Source: an uncultured Actinomyces sp. (GTDB lineage Bacteria > Actinomycetota > Actinomycetes > Actinomycetales > Actinomycetaceae). From it: 5,900 bases of DNA. Positions 1 through 4,646 of this stretch are shown here, one piece after another (positions within the stretch are counted from its first letter, which is position 1; each line of letters begins with the position of its first letter). Below the pieces are notes generated by a model, which saw only the letters and a program-made list of their open reading frames with translations, did not search any database and was not told where the DNA came from. A program made the position numbers and the translations under genes. The stretch is taken from NCBI GenBank assembly GCA_900556405.1, contig USPB01000124.1, positions 1 through 5,900 of the forward strand, written 5' to 3'.

Positions 1-92
1 GGTTTGACATTGACGAGGCCGTGGCGGATTCTCGCGCGCGGGCGCGCCCGGGCGAGGCATCCGAGGGCGCACCCGGCGATACCTATACATAG
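1..92 (+). CDS. C-terminal end of an unidentified protein (partial)
   Basis: The reading frame whose first whole codon starts at base 3 is open from the window edge to a TAG stop at 90-92, giving 29 residues that begin FDIDEAVADSRARARPGEAS and end GDTYT. About two thirds of the third codon positions are G or C, which suits a gene in this genome. The tail is charged, with alternating Ala/Arg and Gly/Glu/Pro, and looks like a disordered C-terminus. No family can be recognised from this fragment and no start is visible. The short length leaves a real chance that this is an accidental open frame. A competing frame that starts at base 4 runs into the DUF1266 gene out of phase and looks like a shadow. 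Confidence 0.45.
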   Translation, partial: FDIDEAVADSRARARPGEASEGAPGDTYT

Positions 93-139
93 GGGAAGCC
101 CCGGCCTCGTCCCGTGTCCCCGCGGCACCCATCGTTTGT

Positions 140-1198
140 GTGACGGGCACGTCATCGGGCAAAATCGTGAGCGTGAACGCGAGTGTCCTGTCCGTTATCC
201 CCTTCCCCGTGTGGTTCGCCATCGGGTGCGTCGTCGTGCTCCTGCTGAATCACTACGTCAAGCAGGCGGTCGCGCGCGCGAAGGGCGCCGTTCCCGCGCC
301 GCGCGACGTGCGCAAGGCCGGCAAGGAGAAGGACTGGAACAAGCTCAACGAGCACCACACCCCGAAGATCCACGGCAAACGCGAGGACATGGCGACCGAC
401 CCTCGGGCGCGCCTGCTCGCCCCGTCCATGGTGTACGCGCTGTGTAACGGCGATCCGGTGAACGAGCTTGCGCTGTCGGCCCCGGAGGCCACGAAAACCA
501 TGATGGAGCACGACTGGGGGATCACGGACCGCGAGGGGCTCATCCGCCAGCTGTATTCGCTCCTGCGCGCGGGGCAACGCGAGGGTTTCGCGTCGCTGCG
601 GGAGCGCTGCCAGAAGAAGTCATGGGCCGAGTCCGAGATCGCGCGCCTGAGCAAGACTGCCGACTCGTCGATGGAGGACTGGGAGAGCCGCTGGCGTCTC
701 CGCCGTTTCTTGGACAACGACCGCGGCATTCAGACCCTGGATTTCGCCGCGTGGGATTTCCTGCGCGCGGCGAACCTGACGCGCGCGGGCGCGGGCCTCG
801 GCTGGCTCAGTGAGGACGAGGCCTGGGATACCTTCGCTCTCATCAACCGCGCGCTGCAGCACTCGTATTCCTCGTGGGACGAGGCCTGGGAGGCCTACCG
901 CACGACCCGCTGGCTGTGGGCCGCCGAGGGAGACGTACAGACCGCGGCCAACGACCTGCATGACCGTAACCGAGGCGAGTTCCTCCTCGGCGCGTCGGGC
1001 CTGTGGACGGCGATCCCGTGGGACGCCCCCTACCCGACGACCCGTTTCCTGCTGCTCGATGCGCTCGCCGACATGGGTGCGCTGCGACTGCTGGCGCCCT
1101 CGGCGTGGCGCTACGCGTCGGCGTGGGAGCAGGACCTCGACGCGCACGCGCGTACCCGCGCCCCCATGTCCATCGGCGGCAAGCCGATCGTCCAGTAG
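140..1198 (+). CDS. Membrane-anchored DUF1266 domain protein
   Basis: This 352-residue protein has one hydrophobic segment at about residues 17-40 (rich in V, L, I, F, W). Basic residues follow (K41, R46, K48), so the bulk of the protein is predicted to be cytoplasmic. A charged linker (about 41-90) leads to a domain resembling DUF1266. Its hallmarks are the W-G-I-T-D-R-E-G-L motif at 126-134, the D-F-A-A-W-D-F-L-R-A-A segment at 201-211, the G-W-L-S-E-D-E-A-W motif at 221-229, and Y-S-S-W-D-E-A-W near 243-250 followed by Y253 and R257. DUF1266 has no established biochemical role, so none is claimed. The GTG start at 140 has no visible Shine-Dalgarno sequence. In-frame GTGs at 167 and 173 would keep the membrane segment, so the N-terminus is uncertain. 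A possible -10 (TATACA, 84-89) lies upstream without a convincing -35. No clear terminator follows the stop. Confidence 0.85.
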   Translation: MTGTSSGKIVSVNASVLSVIPFPVWFAIGCVVVLLLNHYVKQAVARAKGAVPAPRDVRKAGKEKDWNKLNEHHTPKIHGKREDMATDPRARLLAPSMVYALCNGDPVNELALSAPEATKTMMEHDWGITDREGLIRQLYSLLRAGQREGFASLRERCQKKSWAESEIARLSKTADSSMEDWESRWRLRRFLDNDRGIQTLDFAAWDFLRAANLTRAGAGLGWLSEDEAWDTFALINRALQHSYSSWDEAWEAYRTTRWLWAAEGDVQTAANDLHDRNRGEFLLGASGLWTAIPWDAPYPTTRFLLLDALADMGALRLLAPSAWRYASAWEQDLDAHARTRAPMSIGGKPIVQ

Positions 1199-1353
1199 CG
1201 ACGCCTCCGCGCACAGGACGTAAAATGAGTCGTCAGTCCTGATACGCGAACCGCACAGTCCAGTAGGAAGTCTGGGCGATGCCTCGCATCCGTCGCTGCC
1301 TCGAGCAGAATCCAGCGTCATCGGGTCCACCGTGGTGTACCTGGAGACGAGTA

Positions 1354-1779
1354 ATGAAGACGGAGTCCACACTATATTTCGATGGTCAGTTCTGGGTCGG
1401 CGTCATTGAGCGCCACGAGGCCGACCGTGTTCGTGCCGTTCGAATCGTGTTCGGCGCACAGCCCTCAGATGCGGAGTTCTACGAGTTCCTTCTCGCTCAC
1501 GCTAACGCTCTCCTGTGCCGCCTCGACGAGGCCGCTTGGGCTTCCGATATGGCCCAACGTCAGGCGACGCACCACAACCCCAAGCGCGCACAGCGCCAAG
1601 CTTCCCGCCTCGCTCGCCGCGCGCTTCCTTCCACTGCTTCACAGGCGGCGATTCAAGCAGAACGCGAACGCACGGCACGAGAACGAGCTTCCACGACCAG
1701 GCAGAAGAAGCGTGAGAAAGCTGAAGAGAAACGCCGCCTCGCCCGCCTGAAAGCGAAAGCGCGCCACCGAGGCCACTAA
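1354..1779 (+). CDS. yjdF: YjdF family protein (DUF2992)
   Basis: The 141-residue product starts at ATG 1354, preceded by GGAG at 1343-1346 with 7-base spacing. An in-frame ATG at 1279 has no such site. The N-terminal block reads LYFDGQFWVGVIER (residues 7-20), then RIVFGAQPSDAEFYEFLL (30-47), the conserved opening of YjdF/DUF2992 proteins. An NPKRAQRQ segment (75-82) follows, then a long Arg/Lys/Glu-rich helical tail (about 98-141) ending RHRGH, also typical of the family. The basic tail suggests nucleic-acid or ribosome association, but this is inference. In Firmicutes, yjdF genes often sit behind the yjdF riboswitch, which senses azaaromatic compounds. The 155-base leader here (1199-1353) shows no structure I can assign to that RNA. 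By eye the gene is about 60 percent GC, lower than its neighbours, which fits horizontal acquisition. Confidence 0.85.
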   Translation: MKTESTLYFDGQFWVGVIERHEADRVRAVRIVFGAQPSDAEFYEFLLAHANALLCRLDEAAWASDMAQRQATHHNPKRAQRQASRLARRALPSTASQAAIQAERERTARERASTTRQKKREKAEEKRRLARLKAKARHRGH

Positions 1780-1823
1780 GGACTGCACATTAACCTCTCG
1801 GCACGCACGTAAACCGCATGACC

Positions 1824-1851
1824 TGCGTGTGGGCGGCGTTGCCCACGCGCA
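1824..1851 (+). terminator. GC-rich hairpin, candidate terminator of yjdF
   Basis: Bases 1824-1834 (TGCGTGTGGGC) pair with 1841-1851 (GCCCACGCGCA) as an 11-bp stem containing one G-T pair, around the six-base loop GGCGTT. It lies 45 bases after the yjdF stop. No T-tract follows, which is common in high-GC actinobacteria but leaves termination unproven. The right arm is also the start of the first copy of the 40-bp-period repeat, so the hairpin may belong to that repeat instead. Confidence 0.4.
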
Positions 1852-1913
1852 CATCATCGGGCCCACATGCGGATGAAAGGGCCCACGCGCACATCATCGG
1901 GCCCGCGTGCGGA
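1841..1913. repeat. Two direct repeats at a 40-bp period
   Basis: Bases 1841-1864 and 1881-1904 are identical over 24 positions (beginning GCCCACGCGCACATC). The similarity continues with two differences to 1873 and 1913, so 31 of 33 positions match, and the start-to-start distance is exactly 40. Each copy contains GGGCCC, itself a palindrome. There are only two copies, without the regular repeat-spacer pattern of a CRISPR array. The function is unknown; local duplication or part of a mobile-element end are both possible. Confidence 0.8.
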
Positions 1914-1935
1914 CGCGCGCATACACAGGCGGCCA

Positions 1936-2044
1936 CAAAGTGGATAGGAAACCACGAAGTGGATAGGTTACGACGTTGCGGATAGGAAAATAACCTATCC
2001 AGATCAGCGGTTCCTATCCAGATCGGCATTTCCTATCCAGAACG
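1936..2044. repeat. Mirrored array of six GGATAGG boxes, 19-bp period
   Basis: GGATAGG occurs at 1942-1948, 1961-1967 and 1980-1986, each exactly 19 bases after the last. Its reverse complement CCTATCC occurs at 1994-2000, 2013-2019 and 2032-2038, again at exactly 19-base steps. The whole structure is symmetric about base 1990. Read in the GGATAGG direction, the six 19-base units share a looser consensus of CG(A/T)(A/T)(G/C)T before the box and (A/T)(A/T)A-like bases after it. The innermost pair forms a 7-bp stem around an A/T-rich 7-base loop. Such geometry suggests multiple binding sites for one protein. Multiple short repeats in the ends of IS21-family elements are a known parallel, so joined ends or a miniature derivative is one reading; an iteron-like or regulator-binding site is another. 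Confidence 0.85.
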
Positions 2045-2154
2045 TGCAGCCCGCTCCCTCCCAGGTGAAGGACACCGCGATGCAGGCCCCGCGCCAGCAG
2101 TTCCGCAGTACCTGGCCCCGCACGGAGGCAGTACTCCCGCACATCAGCAGACCG

Positions 2155-2183
2155 GAGACACACACCCTCACCTCCTGTACAAT
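2155..2183 (+). promoter_or_regulatory. Predicted yefM-yoeB promoter
   Basis: A -10 hexamer TACAAT (2178-2183) lies 17 bases after a partial -35 GAGACA (2155-2160, four of six matches to TTGACA). Transcription would start near 2190, about 25 bases before the yefM ATG. The -10 overlaps the first operator box, so antitoxin binding would directly block RNA polymerase. Confidence 0.6.
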
Positions 2184-2193
2184 GTTCTGTACA
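2176..2193. promoter_or_regulatory. YefM-YoeB operator: paired TGTACA palindromes
   Basis: Two perfect TGTACA hexamers occur at 2176-2181 and 2188-2193, 12 bases centre to centre, 22 bases before the yefM start codon. In E. coli the yefM-yoeB operator is built from two palindromes with TGTACA cores at this same 12-bp centre spacing, bound by YefM and the YefM-YoeB complex. The match in core sequence, spacing and position makes negative autoregulation very likely here. Confidence 0.85.
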
Positions 2194-2214
2194 TAGGCGA
2201 GCAGAGGAGCACCC

Positions 2215-2478
2215 ATGAAGATCATGACCTACACCGAGTCGCGCGCACGCTACGCGGAGGTCCTCGACCAGGTCGTCAACGACCGCGAGGAAATCGTCAT
2301 CACCCGGCAGGGTCACGAAAGCGTCGTCATCATGGCCCTCGACGAGTACGAGTCCCTCATGGAGACCGTCTACCTCATGCAGTCCCCCGCGAACGCCCGC
2401 CACCTGCGCGATTCGATCGCACGTCACCGCGCTGGCGAGGGCGTCGTCCATGACCTCATTGAGCTCGACGAGGACTGA
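2215..2478 (+). CDS. yefM: YefM antitoxin (Phd/YefM family)
   Basis: The 87-residue protein is the antitoxin of a type II toxin-antitoxin pair. It neutralises YoeB by binding it and represses its own promoter. The N-terminal part (about 1-50) is the Phd/YefM DNA-binding fold, with the family pattern MKIMTYTESR at 1-10, V-I-T-R-Q-G at 28-33 and A-L-D-E-Y-E-S-L-M-E-T at 41-51. Arg10 and Arg31 are present, positions reported as important for operator binding in E. coli YefM. The toxin-binding segment includes S57-P-A-N-A-R near 57-62, and an acidic tail ends LIELDED. Length is standard for the family. The ATG has a strong AGAGGAG site (2203-2209) with five-base spacing. The yoeB start follows two bases after the stop, so translation is probably coupled. 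Confidence 0.96.
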   Translation: MKIMTYTESRARYAEVLDQVVNDREEIVITRQGHESVVIMALDEYESLMETVYLMQSPANARHLRDSIARHRAGEGVVHDLIELDED

Positions 2479-2480
2479 TC

Positions 2481-2747
2481 ATGCACATCACGTGGGACGA
2501 GGAAGCCTGGAACGACTACGTCTGGTGGCAGTTCGAGGATCGCAAGACCCTCAAGCGCATCAATGCCCTCATCAAGGACATCCAACGCAACGGAAACGAG
2601 GGGATCGGCAAGCCTGAACCCCTCCACTACGAGTTCTCGGGGTACTGGTCACGCCGGATCGACTCACGGCACCGCCTGATCTATCAGATCAGCGACGATG
2701 GCAAAGCCGGCTGGATCATCTCCTGCCGCTTCCACTACGGCCAGTAA
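2481..2747 (+). CDS. yoeB: YoeB toxin (ribosome-dependent mRNA interferase)
   Basis: The 88-residue protein belongs to the YoeB branch of the RelE superfamily, which binds the ribosomal A site and cleaves mRNA, halting translation when the labile antitoxin is lost. The start has W5 followed by DEEAWNDYVWW. The catalytic positions known from E. coli YoeB are all visible: Glu46 in K-P-E-P-L, Arg65 in S-R-H-R-L-I-Y, and the terminal His85-Tyr86 pair in C-R-F-H-Y-G-Q. No disabling substitution or frameshift is seen, so the toxin should be active. Two extra residues (GQ) follow the usual HY terminus. Its AUG lies two bases after the yefM stop, with GAGG (2470-2473) inside the end of yefM as ribosome binding site. 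Confidence 0.96.
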   Translation: MHITWDEEAWNDYVWWQFEDRKTLKRINALIKDIQRNGNEGIGKPEPLHYEFSGYWSRRIDSRHRLIYQISDDGKAGWIISCRFHYGQ

Positions 2748-2808
2748 ACATTCACAAGGCCCGGGCTGATTCCACCCCGAAAGACGAGAAACAACGCCCT
2801 GACGCCAA

Positions 2809-2838
2809 GCGCCGCGGCTGCCCCCGCAGCCGCGGCGC
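2809..2838. terminator. Bidirectional hairpin between convergent genes
   Basis: A perfect 13-bp stem, GCGCCGCGGCTGC (2809-2821) with GCAGCCGCGGCGC (2826-2838), closes on the four-base loop CCCC. It lies 61 bases after the yoeB stop and about 18 bases beyond the methyltransferase stop on the other strand, so it probably ends both transcripts. No T-tract is present on either side. Confidence 0.8.
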
Positions 2839-2856
2839 CCGCGCACACAACAACGC

Positions 2857-4569
2857 TCAGTACGTCAGGAATCCCCAGCGGATCAGGTCGCGCAGGGGTG
2901 CCTCGATCTCGGCGCGCACGTCGTCGACATCGACCTCGGTGAGCATTGCGACCGCCGCCGCGATCTGGCCGACCGTCAGCTCACCGTCCGAAGCGCCGAC
3001 CACCGCCGACACGGCCGACGAGACGGGCACGGAACGGCCCAGTCCCCCACCTTGGTGCATGATGAGCAGCTCCGGGTCGGGGCTACCCGGCACGTAGTGG
3101 CGTTCCTCGCGCACATCCGAGGCGCGCGTCAGCGCCGTGTCCCACAGCTCCGGGGCGCGCAGCGAGGCCAGCGCCCAGGCCACGTCGCGTCCGCGCGGGG
3201 CGTGCCCATCGAGGGACAGGTCGTAGGCGCGCTTACCACCCGAGGCGGCCTCGGCCTCGTCGAGCCTGCGCAGCGCCACAAAACCCATGCCGATCGCGCC
3301 CGTGCCCGCGCGGCGGAAGTCCGCCAGCCACGAGGTGAACGCGCGCTCGTAGTCGGCGCGCTCCATCAGCTGGCCGCCCGAGTCGCGGATCCACATGTCC
3401 ACGTAGCGCGCCGGATCGAGCACGTCGCGCTGGACGACCCACGCATCCACCGGCAGGCCTTCAAGCCACGAATCCACGCGCCACGACCACTGCGTGTCAG
3501 GGTTGCGGTCGGCGGGAATCTCCCAGTTGGCGAGCATCTGCAGGGTGCCGCCATCGTTCATGCACGCGGGCGCACCGCGCAGGACAGCGCGGATCAGGTT
3601 GTCCCGATCCATGCCGCCGTCGCGATACTCGAGCAGCCCGGCCGCGCCGCGCACCGAATCCGGCGTGATCACGAAGGGCGGGTTCGTGACAATGAGGTCG
3701 AAGGCCTCGCCCTCGACGGGCTCAAAGAGGGAACCTTCGCGCACGTCGATCGTCGTCTCGTTGAGGGCCGCGTTGAACTGGGTGATCGCGCACGCGCGCG
3801 CCGACAGGTCGGTCGCCACCACGCGGCCCGCGTGCGTGGCCAGGTAGAGCGCCTGGATGCCGCAGCCACAACCCACGTCGAGGGCCGAATCGACCCGCTC
3901 GCGCACCGTCATCTCCAGCAGCGTCAGGGTCGCGCCGCCGATCCCAAGCACATGGTCGTCGGCCAGCGGCTTGCCGGTCTGCACCTCCCCCAGGTCCGAG
4001 GCCACCCACCACTCGTGGTCGCCGTCCGGCAGGGTCGCCGCGTGGGGACGCAGGTCAAAGAGGGCGCGCATCCACGGGTCTTCCGCGACCTCGGGTTCGG
4101 GCGCATCCTCGTCGGGGTCGCGCATGGTCGGCAGGCTCGGCGCCTTCGGGGCCGAGGCCTCGGCCCCGCTCTCGTCCTTCGGCTCACGCTTGTCCGCAGA
4201 CTCGCACTTGGGCGCACCGCACGCGCGGGACGCCGTGAGAGCGGAGGCGGCCTCGGCCTCGTCGATGGTGGCCGCGAGGCCGAGGGACCCCAGCCCGCAT
4301 GCGCCCAGCGTCAGCAGGGCCGCGTCCAGGGCCGAGGCGCGCTCTGGCTGGCCGAGGACGAAGAAGCGCGTGAGGGTAGCCGCCGGGTCGGTGACGCCCG
4401 CGAGCTCGACGAGGGCGGGCAGGCGCGAGTCGCGCATGAGGGCGGACAGGGCGCCGTCACTGAGCAGCGTCTCAAGGGTGTCAGTGGTCCAGCTTGCCGC
4501 GATAACGTCGAAGCGCAGGCGCGCGATGAGGTCACGATCGAGGGCAGGAACGGGTGCGGAAGTCGTCAT
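2857..4569 (-). CDS. Class I SAM-dependent methyltransferase, N5-glutamine/N6-adenine type motif
   Basis: The 570-residue protein has a helical N-terminal domain (about 10-100) and a low-complexity, acidic, Ala/Pro-rich linker (about 103-163). A Rossmann-type methyltransferase domain follows, about 180-350. It shows motif I LDVGCGCGIQALYLA (230-244), the acidic strand-2 end VVATDLSARAC (250-260, Asp254) and motif IV F-D-L-I-V-T-N-P-P-F-V-I (290-301). NPPF/NPPY motifs methylate planar nitrogens such as glutamine amides (PrmC/HemK-like) or adenine and guanine exocyclic amines. The C-terminal 200 residues are an extra domain, with winged-helix-like patterning near 528-570. The substrate cannot be deduced; this architecture recurs in actinobacterial proteins annotated only as methyltransferases. 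The ATG has no ribosome binding site and sits six bases after a TAGTCT -10, suggesting a leaderless mRNA. It diverges from the DUF808 gene. Confidence 0.88.
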   Translation of the reverse strand: MTTSAPVPALDRDLIARLRFDVIAASWTTDTLETLLSDGALSALMRDSRLPALVELAGVTDPAATLTRFFVLGQPERASALDAALLTLGACGLGSLGLAATIDEAEAASALTASRACGAPKCESADKREPKDESGAEASAPKAPSLPTMRDPDEDAPEPEVAEDPWMRALFDLRPHAATLPDGDHEWWVASDLGEVQTGKPLADDHVLGIGGATLTLLEMTVRERVDSALDVGCGCGIQALYLATHAGRVVATDLSARACAITQFNAALNETTIDVREGSLFEPVEGEAFDLIVTNPPFVITPDSVRGAAGLLEYRDGGMDRDNLIRAVLRGAPACMNDGGTLQMLANWEIPADRNPDTQWSWRVDSWLEGLPVDAWVVQRDVLDPARYVDMWIRDSGGQLMERADYERAFTSWLADFRRAGTGAIGMGFVALRRLDEAEAASGGKRAYDLSLDGHAPRGRDVAWALASLRAPELWDTALTRASDVREERHYVPGSPDPELLIMHQGGGLGRSVPVSSAVSAVVGASDGELTVGQIAAAVAMLTEVDVDDVRAEIEAPLRDLIRWGFLTY

Positions 4570-4597
4570 GACTCTAGACTATCCCCGCACGTACAAT
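4568..4597 (+). promoter_or_regulatory. Predicted promoter of the DUF808 gene
   Basis: TACAAT at 4592-4597 is a near-consensus -10, with ATGACT (4568-4573, four of six to TTGACA) 18 bases upstream. Transcription would start near 4604, giving a leader of about 43 bases. The -35 overlaps the start codon of the divergent methyltransferase gene, so the two promoters are interleaved. Confidence 0.5.
4576..4581 (-). promoter_or_regulatory. Candidate -10 for a leaderless methyltransferase mRNA
   Basis: On the minus strand TAGTCT (bases 4581 down to 4576) fits the actinobacterial TANNNT -10 pattern and ends six bases before the ATG at 4569. No Shine-Dalgarno sequence is seen between them. Initiation at the A of the ATG would give a leaderless transcript, which is common in actinobacteria. 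No convincing -35 is visible. Confidence 0.4.
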
Positions 4598-4646
4598 GCG
4601 CGTAACGACACGAGGCCCCCATGCGAGGCCCATAGGAGGAAAACCC

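Larger units (their letters stand above)
1780..2214. other. Gene-free, repeat-bearing intergenic region
   Basis: Between the YjdF stop and the yefM start there are about 435 bases with no convincing gene. It holds, in order, a hairpin (1824-1851), two copies of a direct repeat at a 40-bp period (1841-1913), a mirrored array of six GGATAGG boxes (1936-2044), about 110 bases with nothing I recognise (2045-2154), and the yefM-yoeB promoter and operator (2155-2193). Minus-strand frames here merely translate the direct repeats twice. The array part is clearly richer in A and T than the flanking genes. Such a mosaic between a yjdF gene and a toxin-antitoxin pair is typical of an accessory insertion site, but no transposase or recombinase gene is present in the window. 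Confidence 0.7.

Noticed and set aside
92..111. GGGG (92-95) with CCCC (99-102) as a terminator for the upstream gene, and the 14-base match of 98-111 to the DUF808 terminator arm at 5659-5672.
   Set aside because: The hairpin is only 4 bp, and the partner arm of the longer match is not nearby, so a functional terminator is not supported.
1190..1266. Direct repeat GTCCAGTAG at 1190-1198 and 1258-1266, once spanning the DUF1266 stop codon, considered as an insertion footprint.
   Set aside because: Nine bases at a 68-base distance with no element-like sequence between them is not sufficient evidence.
1801..1851. Competing hairpin CACGCA (1802-1807) with TGCGTG (1824-1829) that would exclude the 1824-1851 stem, like an antiterminator.
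   Set aside because: Only six base pairs with a 16-base loop, located after the yjdF stop and with no downstream gene that needs attenuation; probably chance.
1790..2029. Minus-strand open frames across the repeats that translate a similar peptide twice.
   Set aside because: They exist because the 40-bp-period repeats are read in different frames; they lack ribosome binding sites and family resemblance.
1841..2044. A small CRISPR array.
   Set aside because: The 40-bp-period element has only two copies, the other repeats are 7-base boxes in opposite orientations, and no cas gene is present.
2044..2196. A plus-strand open frame from GTG 2044 to a TAG at 2194-2196 of about 50 codons.
   Set aside because: It has no clear ribosome binding site, unremarkable composition, and ends inside the yefM operator; more likely non-coding.
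3052..4605. A long plus-strand open frame of 517 codons antisense to the methyltransferase.
   Set aside because: It is an antisense shadow of a GC-rich gene: no family motifs, Arg/Gly/His-rich, and the opposite frame carries clear methyltransferase motifs.
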